NCBI GenBank assembly: GCA_028583605.1
Contig: CM053337.1
Coordinates: 22,881,764-22,945,763 of the forward strand
DNA length: 64,000 bases
DNA from: Dastarcus helophoroides
Lineage: Eukaryota; Arthropoda; Insecta; Coleoptera; Bothrideridae
Direction: 5' to 3'
The notes under the pieces were generated by a model. That model was not told the origin of the DNA, did not search any database, and saw only the letters and a program-made list of their open reading frames with translations. Both the position numbers and the translations under genes were made by a program. Below are positions 33,230 through 44,149 of this stretch, in pieces (position 1 is the first letter of the stretch; each line of letters opens with the position of its first letter).

Positions 33230-33346
33230 AGAGAGTAGCTGAAGAAAGGGCTGCGGCAACACGAACGCCAAATGCATATTTCAACTCGATGTACACTCCA
33301 GAGGAATGCCCAGGGGTATTTCCTTCGTCGCCTCCTCCTTACACAG
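33230..33346 (+). CDS. Internal exon of a host gene, first PY motif
   Basis: The frame encodes RVAEERAAATRTP, then NAYFNSMYTPEECPGVF and SSPPPYT. It is bounded by an acceptor (TTGTATTGCTTTCTAG at 33,229) and a donor (ACACAG|GTATTT at 33,346/33,347). Both introns are phase 1 and fit the next exon. PPPY is a PY motif, the ligand of WW domains such as those of Nedd4-family ubiquitin ligases (established knowledge); binding here is inference. Composition is clearly richer in G and C than the surroundings. The upstream exons are not visible and may lie far to the left, beyond the repeats. Confidence 0.65.
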
Positions 33347-33555
33347 GTATTTTGCAGCCAAATTAAGTTCATCTAATAACGAGTGCAGCTAGAGATTCTA
33401 ATACATAACTGGGTTTAGCAACTTTTGATCAAAAAATTATTGTTTTTTGTTTGTGTTTGTTTGTGTTTTGGTGTCTGTTTGTGTTTGTTTTTATTTTGGT
33501 GTTTGTTTGTGTTTTGGTGTTTGTATTTTAATACATGAACGTGCTATGATTTCAG
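33347..33555 (+). other. Phase-1 intron with a TG-rich microsatellite
   Basis: GT at 33,347 and AG at 33,554-33,555. The intron contains an imperfect TTTGTGTTTGTTTG/TTTTGGTGTTTG tract at about 33,440-33,535. Length 209 bp. Confidence 0.65.
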
Positions 33556-33680
33556 AATTCAGCATCGATCCACCTCCTTCATACGAAGAAGTCATCAAGC
33601 AACCAACCATTTATCACGTCCCAACTCAACTCAGTTCGAACTCAAGCAGTGACCAACTTACTCATGTTATTACCAGATAG
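33556..33680 (+). CDS. Last coding exon of the same host gene, second PY motif
   Basis: Joined in phase 1 to the previous exon it reads EFSIDPPPSYEEVIKQPTI, then YHVPTQLSSNSSSDQLTHVI and TR-stop (TAG at 33,678-33,680). PPPSYEEV is the second PY motif, 12 residues after the first. Tandem PPxY motifs near a C-terminus are typical of single-pass membrane adaptors and endosomal proteins that recruit Nedd4-type ligases, but no transmembrane segment is in the visible part. The parent gene is not recognised. An AATAAA follows 159 bp downstream. Confidence 0.7.
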
Positions 33681-33838
33681 ATTATTTAATGTAGTTCTTG
33701 TGTTATTTTCTGTGATTTACTAAAATGATCTGCTCATAGTTTTTATATTTTAGACGAAACGTGTAGTTCCTAAAATCTTTTAAGGCGGAAGCATTATTAT
33801 TATTACAAATATATTTTTTGCGTTATGCTTCTTGACGA

Positions 33839-33844
33839 AATAAA
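33839..33844 (+). promoter_or_regulatory. Polyadenylation signal of the PY-motif gene
   Basis: AATAAA (in GACGAAATAAACTGAAG) 159 bp after the stop codon, at a normal distance for an insect 3' UTR. Confidence 0.65.
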
Positions 33845-34603
33845 CTGAAGAACTAAAAGCAATTAGGAAAAAACATTATTTTTTGTTTTAAATTAAACCT
33901 TCAATGTTCGTTCTTAAAAAAAATATGTTTATTTATGCCAAATACATGCCGTGTTTCTTAATTTGTTCTTTTTTTGTTGTGTTTTGTTGTTGTAAAAACA
34001 CGTCAGTTGCAAAATACCTTCCAATTAATTAGTCATTAGCAAAATATTTGCTTACTTCATACTTTACCTCTTCCTCTTGGGGCTTTTAGTGTAGATGATT
34101 GAGAATTAAATACTTCCCTAAAAATCACCCCCCCCCCCCCGAACACTATTCTGTATTAATTTCTTGGCACTTGTCCACTCATTTCTTTTTTCAGTTTATT
34201 CACCTTATGTCTTTCTTGGTAGACTCCCTTTGACCTTTTATGAGATCTGGACGAGTTTCTTTAATAGATACATATCATTTTAGGATTTGAGACTCCAGGT
34301 GCATATTCTTGACATTCTGTAGTTCCAGATGAATACTCAACGTTGTCCCTGCTAATCAGCATATGAACCATACTTTAGGTTAGGTTAGGTTCTCACTCAC
34401 GCTGCAGAAACTATTTCTGTATACTCTCTGTTCACAATTCGATAGAGGTCTAGGGAACATGAAGCAGACCCCAACTCCATTTAAAATAATAGATTTATTC
34501 AACCTATTAAAAAGGTAAGAATTTTAAAATCTTAAGTCTTCGTGGCATGAGAGACATCAATACTCTGGATGATGGTCCTTGAGAATCTGATGATAGTCTA
34601 TAC
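33845..34603. other. Sequence without a recognised gene
   Basis: Includes a C11-12 run near 34,130 and three TTAGG units near 34,377 in an otherwise non-telomeric context. No coding frame supported. Confidence 0.5.
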
Positions 34604-35385
34604 CAGACGTGTCCAAACTATGGCCCGCGGAGCAAATCTGGCCCGCCAGTGTCAGCAATCCGGCCCGCGGAGCAAATCTGGCTCGCCAGTGTCAGCAGTC
34701 CGGCCCACGCAGAGACTAAATAGACTGAACGTAAGACGGTAAGCAGTGAAGCCAGATGAAAGCCTGGCGGAAGCCTAGCTCAACCCAGTTTGCAACGCAC
34801 TCTCATTATTTGACAGACCGTTGCGAACATAACATCGGGGTTTTTTTTAGAAAATGGCCTGAAAATATGGGGAAGTGTATTGTGGATCATTGTTGAAACC
34901 TCAGTGAACACATTAGTGAAGGAAAATCAAGAGTTTCATCCTTTGGGTAGGTAAAAATGAAATATATAAATATTCAATTATCGGCGTGCGCGCGCCGCCA
35001 TTTCACTGCAATCATGACGTGTTTACAGCACCGGCTTAACAATATTGTACACAGGCGTCGCGTATTGAAAGAAAATTATTTTACTATTAAACCAAGATGT
35101 CTTTGAAAATAGTTCTCCTGAACTTTTACCAAAAAGCACTTATAAAAATTATCCTATTGGTCCAAAAGCCCCTAATTCTAAAGTTTCATCTAAATCGTTA
35201 GAACCGTTACGCAGCAAGTTTCGTATTTATAAATTTTACTTAATCCGGCCATGTCTAAGAGTAGTGGGATGCAGCTTCCCACTACCCCGCATTTTAGCTT
35301 CAACTGTACGCATGAGACAACATTGAAATGTTCAGTCTATTTAGTCTCTGGGCCCACGGCAGCTAATGTCTTGTCGTTGCTATTA
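34604..35385. mobile_element. Probable old DNA-transposon copy with CAGACGTGTCCAAACT end
   Basis: Begins CAGACGTGTCCAAACTATGG followed by CCCGCGG; a ~48-bp block (CGGCCCGCGGAGCAAATC, TGGCCCGCCAGTGTCAGCA) is tandemly repeated. The internal 20-bp block AGAGACTAAATAGACTGAAC at 34,711-34,730 recurs inverted at 35,330-35,349, flanked by GGCCCAC-like sequence. The start resembles GTGTCCAAAC-type hAT termini of other animals. A matching right end and a duplication are not visible, so boundaries are tentative. Confidence 0.45.
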
Positions 35386-35393
35386 TTGGTGTG

Positions 35394-35684
35394 TAGGGAT
35401 GCAAACGATCGTTTGATGTTTTGAAAACATCGATATATCGTTTGTAAACATCGATGTTTCAGCGTCGATGGTAAAAATTTAGGCACACTGCCTCTTTTGG
35501 GTAACTGGTATGGACGTTCGTCTCATTAATTCTATGCAACAGATGGCGCTAATTCTGTCGCGATGCGATACATCGATTTTTCAATCCTCGTTTATAAATT
35601 AAACGATGTATCGATATTTTTTGTTTTACCTTCGATGTTGAAACATCGATGTTTTCAAAACATCGAATTATGTTTTGATCTCTA
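35394..35684. mobile_element. Short MITE derived from the TAGAGATGC hAT-like family
   Basis: Starts TAGGGATGCAAACGATCG and ends, as reverse complement, TAGAGATCAAAACATAATTC; both ends continue with TTTTGAAAACATCGAT and AAACATCGATGTTTCA. The two halves are inverted copies of one end of the larger element at 35,837-40,326. Flanks TTGGTGTG and CCAGTGTT share only four bases, a possibly decayed 8-bp duplication. Confidence 0.6.
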
Positions 35685-35836
35685 CCAGTGTTTTCCAACT
35701 GAGCCCAATAAATATCTGGAAAAAAAGGTCCGCATGGCTGCCTCTCAAATACTTTTGATTATTTAAAAAAAAAGTTATTATTAGTAATTTCTAAATTGTT
35801 ATTATCTCATATTTTCATATTTTTGCGACACATCTA
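35685..35836. other. Short spacer between two related elements
   Basis: AT-rich, no gene. It separates the MITE from copy B. Confidence 0.5.
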
Positions 35837-36018
35837 TAGGAAAGTAAACGATATTTCGATGTTTTGAAAACATCGACATATCGTTTGTAAACATCGATGT
35901 TTCAGCATCGATGGTAAAACATAAAAAATATCGATACATCGTTTAGTTTACAAACGATGTTTGAAAAATCGACTTTATCGTCATAAAATTAGCATCATCT
36001 GTTGCGTAGAATAAATAT

Positions 36019-36392
36019 TGTTACGGGCTTATCATTTCGAATTGATTACCACGTGTGAATTACACCACTTTATTACTGAACTCAACTTGGGTCACCACAA
36101 TTGAACAATTAACTCACTTATTATTAACTTCTACTAACTCATTAATTACACCGACTCTAACTGACTGACTCGAGGGAAAGCTAACCGCCTTTTATAGTTT
36201 TGGACCCCGGCTTCTAGAACTTTTCGGCAGATAAGGCTTATCGTTCCCGAAATTTCTGTAACGCTTATTTGCCATTTGTTTCGTTATCGCGGCCGCTTTT
36301 CCCCTTATCAGATCCTTGTAGAAACTTTTTTTATTTACTAAATTATACAATTCTATTCTAAATTCTATTCCATCTATTTACATTGCGTTACA
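36019..36392 (-). mobile_element. Solo LTR, same family as 14,834-15,358
   Basis: TGTTACGGGCTTATC ... CATTGCGTTACA, 374 bp, flanked by ATAT (36,015-36,018 and 36,393-36,396). Minus-strand TATAAAAGGCGG, TCAGT and AATAAA are in the same relative places as in the first copy. It lacks the internal ~150-bp duplication. It interrupts copy B, so it is younger than that insertion. Confidence 0.88.
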
Positions 36393-39300
36393 ATATTTTG
36401 ATGCTGAATTTATATGCCGCAGGTATTCAAACAATATAATTATGTAAAAATTTATAATTTGGATATTTTTATTTGGCAATCTATAAAAAAAACACAAATT
36501 TTAATAGAGAATTAAGAATTTTTAGAAAAGTTTTTCTAGTATTAATTTGAAAACTCGAAAACATAAATGAATGTTTATTTATTTATGTTATTTATTATTT
36601 ATTTAATATTTTAAAGAAAATTTGTATCTATCAATATTTTTAGTTTGAACTTTAAGTTTTCAGTTTCTTTAAGACAAGTTTCTTTACATAAATTTCCTTT
36701 CTTCAAACTTTTAATTTTGTTTATTTCGTATATTAATTCAAGACCCTAGAAAAAGTCGAAATTTTCATAAAAAAGATAAACATTTCTAGAAATAGACCAA
36801 TTTTCAAGTTAAAAATAGAAATTTCCTAATTAAAACCTAAACAGACTCACAAAATTTCGAACCTAATTTCCAAATTTCGAATATTTGATAAGTTATAAAT
36901 TTTTGAGTACGTAAATCGTCATACCTACTACCGGATATTAGAAATTTTAATCAAAATTCCGTGATTAAATCTGAAAATTGCATATTTTTGATTCCAATTT
37001 TTTTTAGAAATCTCGCATTTTCCCTAAGATTTTGTATTAAATCAAATTTTATTTTTATAAATTTTAGTTTTCTTCTGAACTTTTTTTTCCAAATCCGGAC
37101 TTTAATTTTGAATTTTTATCGAAAATTCGAATATATTTTATAAATATTCAAGATTAAAGTGGACATTTTTAGAATTTTGAGGTTAGCTTTTAAATGTTAA
37201 AGTTTTTCCCATGTAAGCCTATAATTTGGAAATGTCTACTTTGTTCCAAAAATCTAAACTTCAAATGTACTCTTCGGCTCAAAAAACTTTTTTAGAAAAT
37301 TCGTCCTTTTCAAAATATCCACTTATTTTTAGAAAACTTGACTTTTGGTTGAACATTTTAACTTTTTACGAAAATGTCTATATTTTTCAAAATTTTGACT
37401 CTATAGTTTTGATTTTTTTAACTAGTCCGTTGTTCAAAATTTCTAGTTTTTCGAAAATTTAGAATTTTTTGAAAATTTCAATTTTTAAAAAATTTCGAAT
37501 TCTTCTAAAATTTTTGAATTTTCAGATTTGACTCCTTGAAAATTACTGACTCTGAGCTCCGCTTTTTTTAAAGTTTGGCATTTTCACAAAATGTGCTATC
37601 ACTTTTTAAAAAGTTCGAGTTTTTAAAAAAAATTTTGAAAAATCTGGAAATTTTTCTGAAAATTTAAATTTTTCATGCATATTTCAATATTTTTCAAAAT
37701 TTCGACTTCTAATTTCTTCAAAATGTTAATTTCTTTTTTAAAGTTGTGGCTTTTTTCCAAATTTCGACATTTTCAAAATCTAGTTTATTTTTTAAAATTC
37801 CAAAATTTGTAATTTTCTAAACATTTCACTTTTTAACAAAAACTTTCGAATTTTTTTAAAATTTGAATGTTTTTTAAATTGTCGATATTTTTTTTTTAAT
37901 TTGACTTTATTATAAAATTTCAACTATTTTGAAAATTCAGATTTTTTCTAATCACATTTTTTCAAAATTTCACTTATTTTTAAAATTATTGGCTACTTCT
38001 TAAAGTTTCGAATTTTTCGTTAAATCATTACTTTTTCGGAATTACATTTTTTTAAATTAAATTAGAACTACTTTTAAAAAAGTTTGTCTTCTTTGAAATT
38101 TTCGTTTTTTCATGAAAAAAGTTGAAATTCTCCTGAAAGGCATCTTTTAAAATTTTCCAATTGTCTTGAATATTTCGACTTTCTTTTTAAACATTTTGAT
38201 ATTTTTCAATTTTCAAAATTAGTTCAAAATTTTGTCCTTTTTGAAATTTTGACTATTCTTCAAAATTTCAACCTTTTTTAAAAATCTTTACTTTGGTTAA
38301 AATTACACCTTCAAATGTAATTGGTGCGACCTCAAAAATTTCGCTTTTTCAGAGAATTGTATTTTTTCAAATCTCCTTCAAAATTTTATCTTGACATTTT
38401 TTACTCTTTTGTAAAATTTCCACATTTTTGGATATCTTTTTATTGGAAAATAACTATTTATGAAGATGTCGATATCTTTTCTGTATTTTGATGTTGGAAT
38501 TTCGATTGAAATTTCGTCTGTTAAAATTCAGACTTTTTCACAAATTTTGAAATTTTATGAAAATTTCTTTTTTTTGAAAGTATCCAAATTTTTTTTAACT
38601 AGTGCGACTCCAAATATTTTCAAAATTCGATATTTTCTCAAGACTTTGCCTTTTTTCAACTGTGATTTGTATAAATTTTGGCATTTTTACAAAATTTTGG
38701 CTGACATTTTAAAAAAGAGTTTTTCCGAAATTTTGACTTTTTTTGAAAAACCTGAGTTTTTTGTAAAATTTGAAACATTTCAAATTTTAGACTTTTTTTT
38801 TAATTTCCGAAGTTCCTTAAAATTTTAAGTTCTTTTTCAAAATTTTGGCTATTTTAAGTTTTGTCATTTTTAAAGTTCGTTTATTTTTCAAACTTCCAAA
38901 ATTTTGTATTAAACCAAATTCTATTTTGATAAATTTTAGTTTTTTCCCGAAATTTGACCTTTTTTGTCATTTCATAAAAAATAATTAAATTAAATTAGGG
39001 GTAGAAAGACCATCAATTTAAAAAAAATGTTAGAAACTTTGCGCTTAGAGGCGAATTGTCGAATTTTTTCGCAAAATTTAGAGTTAACCTCGAAATATCA
39101 ACTTTTTTCACGAAATTTCAACAATAAAGTCAAAATTTCGACTCTTTAATCTCTAATTGCGATTTTAACGTAGAAATTTTAAGAAAAAGGTGGAAATTTT
39201 GGTTAAAAATTTTAAAAATACCTGAACACACCCTACCGCCATCTGCCAATATTGCATGTCCAACCTAAATTTCGTGTATATTTATGGTCGAAATTTTGAG

Positions 39301-39864
39301 GTGAACGTCGAAATTTTGACTTTAATCTCAGAGTTTCGGGAAATTTCGAGATTAAAAGCGAAATTTCGGCATTTTTTATAAATACTCAAATTTTCCAATA
39401 AAAAAATTTCCAAAAATGTGGAATTTCTAAAAAATAGTAAAAAATTTCAAGACAAAATTTTGAAGGAGATTTGAAATAATCCAATTTTCAAAAAGAAAAG
39501 CGAAATTTTTGAAGTCGTACTGATTTCATTTAAAGATAAAATGTAATTTTGACCAAAGTAAAGTTTTGCAAAAAAGGTCGAAATTTTGAAAAATAGTCAA
39601 AATTTCAAAAAGGACAACATTATGAAATAATGTTGAGAATTGAAAAATATCGAAATGTTTAAAAAGAAAGTCGAAATTTTCAAGACAATCGAAAAATTTT
39701 TATAAGATGTCCTTCAAGAAAATTTCAAATTGTTTTATGAAATTTTCAGATTAAAGGCAAAATTTCGAGAAAAAAGTCGTAGTTTCGAAAAAAAAGTCGA
39801 AATTTCGAGATAACTGTCAAAATTTCAAATTTAGTCTCGGAATTTCGAGAAAAAAATCGAAGTT

Positions 39865-40055
39865 TTTTTCAATTTATTTAACATTTCTTCGGCACAGTTT
39901 GGAAATATTTAAATAAATTTCAATAAATTTAAATATCACGTAGTCGCATTTCAAAAATTGTTTAGAAAATTGACAACAAACCATAAAAATTTAAATATTT
40001 CCAAACTGGACCGAAGAAATGTTAAATAAATTGAAAAAAACTTAATATTTCCGGT
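39865..40055. mobile_element. Palindromic MITE of about 190 bp
   Basis: Left arm TTCAATTTATTTAACATTTC and TTCGGCACAGTTTGGAAAT; right arm is its inverted copy (ATTTCCAAACTGGACCGAAG, AAATGTTAAATAAATTGAA). Arms are about 60 bp with few mismatches around a centre containing CACGTAGTCGCATTT. The position inside copy B and the sharp change from degenerate motif to near-perfect palindrome indicate a separate insertion. Confidence 0.7.
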
Positions 40056-40332
40056 CAATAAGGGTCTACCGTGAAGAATAAAAAAATCGAAATTTCAGTT
40101 AAACTCGAAATTAAAAAAAAATATTTTTAAATTGACGTCCTTTTCTACACTTTCCTAATTTTGACTCCTAAACCCTCAATAAAATATTTAAAAAACATCA
40201 GAAAAATATCAATTTATCGACACCGAATACCGATGTTTAAGACGTTGAGGTTTTATTGAAAAAAATATTGATGTTCAAACATCGTTTCTTTTGAGATAAC
40301 AAAGTTATCGCTGTTTGAATTTACTAAAATGT

Positions 40333-40352
40333 GCAGTGGTGAAATCACCACT
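40333..40352. repeat. Perfect 20-bp palindrome at the 3' end of the Penelope-like element
   Basis: CAGTGGTGAAATCACCACTG lies between the end of hAT-like copy B and the AATAAA-containing end of the Penelope-like sequence. It may be a boundary hairpin or a tiny insertion. Confidence 0.7.
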
Positions 40353-40494
40353 GGGTATAATGTTTTTTATTCAAAAGTTGTGCAAGATAGCTTCGTATGC
40401 GTTCTGCTCATAGGAACAAAGAAAAGAAATAATAAATCAAAAGAGGAATATGAGGGAATATGCAAAAATGAAAAGGCCAATTTCAAAAACATCA

Positions 40495-40642
40495 GAGCAC
40501 GGTAACTCAGTATGTCCACCATACCAGAGGCGAAACTCTTCTGAATTGAAAATTGGTACAAAGGATAAGAAAGTTTAGACATAAGAGCACGGTAACTCAG
40601 TATGTCCACCATACCAAAGGCGAAACTCTTCTGACAGGAAAG
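40495..40642 (-). repeat. Tandem ~92-bp terminal repeats of the Penelope-like element
   Basis: GAGCACGGTAACTCAGTATG, TCCACCATACCAGAGGCG and AAACTCTTCTGA occur twice (about 40,494 and 40,586). The same pair recurs inverted at 45,005-45,125, so the element had tandem terminal units at both ends in opposite orientation. Confidence 0.82.
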
Positions 40643-40883
40643 TTTTTTTTTTAAAGTAGGGGAAAATCCGTTACGGACATCTGGGAAGATAACTCAGATA
40701 GTGTCGGAGTTCCGCTCAAACTTCAGGTACCGACTAAAAACCCCTACTTCTTCGGGCCGGGAACCAAGGGCCCCCAATCCCTCCGTAGGAACAGTACAAT
40801 AGTGCTGGGGCACTGTTGCAAGCTGTTTTGCCTGAAACATAAGAAACAAACAAAACAAAATTTTCCGAAATGGAAGTCGTAGC

Positions 40884-42921
40884 CTAGAGGACCATCCTTG
40901 GTCTTCTAATTCTGGTTGGGATGTTTGGATCGTAATCCACTGCCTGTCGAACTAGTTCGTTGGGATGCGTTTCCGCTGTCACCATCGCCCTGTAATTAAT
41001 TTCCCTAAGAAAATCTCTTACCAAAGGTAGTTCAGTTTCCCTATGGAGCTGATTCTTTCTCTCAAACCATGGAGCGTCCTTGGCTTGTCTTAGAAAGACG
41101 TTCTGGAACACCTGGAGTTTCTTCATCTGATTATCCGTCGCCTGTGACCAAGCTACAGATGCGTAGGTCATCGCTGGTCTTATGATTGATTTGTATAGTA
41201 ACACTTTAAGTCCAATGGACAGGTTACTATTTCTACCAATCATCGCTTGCAGCAGTCCCTTCAGCATTTTGGCTTTGGACACTGCATAATCGATGCCTGG
41301 AAAGTGAGCCTTTTGTCTAGAATTACACCTAGATACTTTGCCTGAAATCTCCAGTCGACGTTTTACCCATGAACATTTATATGTCCATATGGTTGGAGTC
41401 TTTTTCGAGTGAAAAAGACTGCTTGGGTCTTGTCTGCGTTGACTTGGATTCTCCATGGGCCGAAGTAATCTAGTAGACTGTCTGTTGCTTCCTGAAGTCG
41501 TCTGGTGACCACCTCCGGACTGAAAGAGTACGCCACTAAAGCTGTGTCGTCTGCTAAGTTGCCAATAAGGTGTGGTCGATTGTTGGATTGGTTCTCGGGA
41601 TGTCTGCTGTGAACAGAGAATACAGCAGAGGTGACAAAGCAGAGCCTTGAGGCACCCCATACTGTAACCTAAACTGGTTTGATAGTTCCTGTCCCACCTT
41701 TGCTCTGAATGAACGCTGGTCCAGGAACCAGCTTACCATTTGAACAATTGTTAGAGGTATTCCAAACTGGTGCATGTTGTAGACTAATCCTTGGTGCCAA
41801 ACTGTGTCAAATGCCTTGGAGATATCGAAGAAAATAGCTCCAACTACCTGGTTCCAGTTCATGCGTTGAGTGATTGTTTCAACCACTCTCAGCAGTTGGT
41901 CTGAGGTAGAGTGCATAGGTTGGAACCCAAATTGTTCCTTAGGAATTATGTATCGATCGCTGATGATATTCTGCAGACGCTTTCTCAAAATCCTTTCCGC
42001 CACCTTACCCAAGTTGGATAAGAGGCTGATTGGCCTGTAATTTTGGGAAAATTTCCCATCCTTACCTGGCTTAGGAATGAAGATAACGTTTGCAGTTTTC
42101 CATCTTGTTAGAAAATACCGGTATTTAAACATGGAATTGACTATTGCTCCAAAGTATTTGACAGCTTGGTCCGGAAGAGACTTCAGAGCTTGGTTTGGAA
42201 TTCCATCTGGACCCGAAGACTTTTTGACATTTAGCTTGCGCAGAAAGCTTTGGATTTCCTCCTCGTTAGTCGGCTGGATGACGTCGTCTTCTTCTGGCAC
42301 TTCCTCCTGAAGAATTTGAACCTCTTCTTCCACCTCATCTACGAAGTCTAAGTCCACTTCTTCAAGTGTGGCCTAACAGTGTCGTTCAAAGGTCTCAGCA
42401 AAAGCTGCGGCCTTTTCCTGATCTGAGTGAGTCATTCCTTGAGGTTCGTGTATCGGAGGGATAGGTTTCCTAACTACTCTTAGAGCTTTGGCTGTGCATC
42501 AGAGATCTGATGAAGTTTCGAGGTTGCAACTTCTTAGGTGTTCCTGAAACTTAGAAATTTTGTGCTCTCTGAGTTCATACCTGAGCTCGAGGATGAGCCT
42601 GTTGAATTCCGCCTTATCTGCTTGAAGATTGGTCCGTCTTGCTCTCTTCCTGGCACGATTTTTCCTTCTAATCAGCTCCACCAAGTGATTTGGCAGTGGT
42701 TCCCTTCCTTCTATATGCCGGAAAGTTTTGGTCGCTGCCAGAATTGAATCGTTTATGGTGATTTCCAGTCTTTCCACCGCTGCGTTGATGTCATCGTTTG
42801 TGTTGATCTCTCCAGGCTCTTCCAGGTTTTCTGCTAGATACTCCCTGAACTGTGTCCAGTTTGTTTTCTTGCAGGTTTCTGGAGGCTTGGGTCCACGATC
42901 ATCTTCGATGGTCATCATCAC
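40884..42921 (-). pseudogene. LINE reverse transcriptase (3' part of ORF2), broken
   Basis: 42,921-42,499: linker with a basic region (KNRARKRARRTNLQ). After two in-frame stops (TGA about 42,500, TAG about 42,374), 42,357-41,554 gives the fingers and palm: KKSSGPDGIPNQALKSLP, YRPISLLSNLGKVAERI, IFFDISKAFDTVWHQGL (first catalytic Asp) and RLQYGVPQGSALSPLLY. A frameshift near 41,580 precedes the catalytic loop, NLADDTALVAYSF, with LADD in place of the commoner YADD. A further frameshift near 41,300 leads to the thumb (KVLLYKSIIRPAMTYASVAW) and the end at 40,884 (PNIPTRIRRPRMVL). No RNase H follows. Confidence 0.9.
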
Positions 42922-43532
42922 TGGGTTGTGGTCTCACTAACTGATGTTAACTCAATAGTGTATCGAACATCCTTCATCAGTGCAACGTCCAGGACATCTG
43001 GTATTCCTGTGACGTGATGACGATGGGTTGGTTCTTCTGGAGCCATTACATCGATTCCGTTCTGTGCTGTGAACCTTTGAAGTGTCCTCCCGTTTTTGTT
43101 GTTGACTCTGCTGCCCCACTCGACGTTTTTGGCATTAAGGTCTCCGGCCACAGTAACATTGTTATTGTTTATTTCGAAGATGCGTGCCAAATCTGTCTCT
43201 GTGAGGGCGTTGGTTATGGAGTAACAAGACACCAGCGTCAGAGGTCCCTGCGCCATTTGAATTGTTACTCCAATTCTTTCCAGCTTTTCCAACTCCGGGG
43301 TGCCTGCAGCAAAATGAGTTAGCTTTCTACTTACATAAATAGCTGTACCTCCTCCTGTTGGTCTTTCTCTGCGGTGAAGAACATATCCTCGGATTTTGGG
43401 ATCCTTAGATCTGAACGTCATCCTGCTTTCGTTCAGCATCAGTACGTCCAGGTCGTTTTCCTTTGCGAAAACTTCGAGTTCGTTCCTGTTGCCTTGGAGT
43501 CCGTTGCAGTTCCAGAAAAGTGCCTTGAGATG
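42918..43532 (-). pseudogene. LINE apurinic-like endonuclease domain (5' part of ORF2)
   Basis: After a TAG near 43,533 the frame is open: HLKALFWNCNGLQGNRNELE, DLDVLMLNESRM (catalytic Glu), GGTAIYVSRKL, VAGDLNAKNVEWGSR (catalytic Asp/Asn) and IPDVLDVALM. The final SDHNP motif is present but in the next frame: a one-base shift near 42,935 turns it into SETTTQ-stop in the annotated frame. ORF2 has no obvious start codon left. Confidence 0.87.
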
Positions 43533-43586
43533 CTAGTGACGAGCAGGGTTTTCTTCGTTAACTCTCCTTTCCCTGGCGTCTCTCCA

Positions 43587-44138
43587 TTACTGTTTCAGAG
43601 AGATTATCTTGGGAAGCATCATCATGATGCTTACGATGGCCTCTTGGCTGTTCCCGGCTTCGGAGACGGCCCTAATCAAGTACAATGCGACTTGATTTGT
43701 CGTTTCCGAAGTCTTCTTTGGGATCTTCTTTGCGCCACCTGCAACTGAGGCATAATTGTTTCCACTTACCTTTGGGTCGGAGGTTCCGACCGGTTTCGGC
43801 GCAGCCTTTGGAGGATTGACTGTTGTTGTTGCCTTTACTGTCGGTTTGGCTTTCGAAGTTGGGGTCTTCTCCTGAGTGGCATTTTGCTTCCTTGGCGCTG
43901 GAAAAGCAGGGCATCCTCTGTAGCTCGCTACATGGTCGCCTTTGCAGTTGGCGCACTTGGCCGGTTTTTCCCTCGACCGCTTACAATCCTTCGTGAGGTG
44001 TTTTCCAGCACACTTCACGCAAACTGCCTCAGCGTGACAGTTCATCTGTCCGTGGTGGATACGCTGATACTTGTGGCATTGCTTCGCCAGGTTATTGGAC
44101 CTTGGAATCTCCACCTGGATATCCAGCCCCATTAATCT
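43587..44138 (-). pseudogene. LINE ORF1 (gag-like), 5'-truncated, fused in frame to Penelope-like sequence
   Basis: The 304-codon frame 44,501-43,587 is a chimera. Its first ~120 codons are Penelope-like sequence; from 44,138 onward it is LINE ORF1. Three zinc knuckles: QCHKYQRIHHGQMNC (second Cys replaced by Tyr), CVKCAGKHLTKDC (intact CCHC), CANCKGDHVASYRGC (intact with a longer spacer). A Lys/Pro/Thr-rich tail with NNYASVAGGAKKIPKK follows. The N-terminal half of the ORF1 protein is missing. Confidence 0.85.
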
Positions 44139-44149
44139 TGACAGGAAAG

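Larger units (their letters stand above)
35837..40326 (-). mobile_element. hAT-like element with repeat-filled interior, inverted copy B of 16,467-19,772
   Basis: Starts TAGGAAAGTAAACGATATTT with ATCGATGTTT palindromes (35,850-35,990) and ends near 40,326, where CGCTGTTTGAATTTACTA corresponds to the complement of the TAGAGATGCAAACATCG end of copy A. Interior order is that of copy A reversed (for example the CAAATGTACTCTTCGGCTC landmark at 37,264). It contains a later solo LTR (36,019-36,392) and a palindromic MITE (39,865-40,055). No transposase frame. A target duplication is not visible. Short T-rich frames such as 38,460-38,828 are composition artefacts. Confidence 0.75.
40643..44138 (-). 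mobile_element. Jockey-clade LINE, 5'-truncated, with 11-bp target duplication
   Basis: Minus strand; the 5' end is at 44,138 and the 3' end is an A-run (TTTAAAAAAAAAA) at 40,643. TGACAGGAAAG flanks both sides (40,632-40,642 and 44,139-44,149), so the insertion site inside the Penelope-like terminal sequence is exact. Order: zinc-knuckle ORF1, endonuclease/exonuclease/phosphatase domain, reverse transcriptase, about 240 bp of 3' UTR, no RNase H. This order and the CCHC knuckles fit the Jockey clade. Several frameshifts and stops make it inactive. Confidence 0.9.

Noticed and set aside
34376..34396. Three TTAGG units, the insect telomeric repeat
   Set aside because: Only three units in unique-looking internal sequence; no array and no telomere-associated context. 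Chance or a tiny interstitial trace.
38460..38828. 122-codon frame rich in Phe/Ile/Leu as a gene
   Set aside because: It is in the T-rich strand of the degenerate motif array of hAT-like copy B. The Phe-Leu-Lys-Ile text is the translation of the motif.
40367..40612. Frame with repeated MVDILSYRALM as a repeat protein
   Set aside because: The repetition is that of the 92-bp terminal repeats of the Penelope-like element, which are non-coding, and the frame has no start in context.
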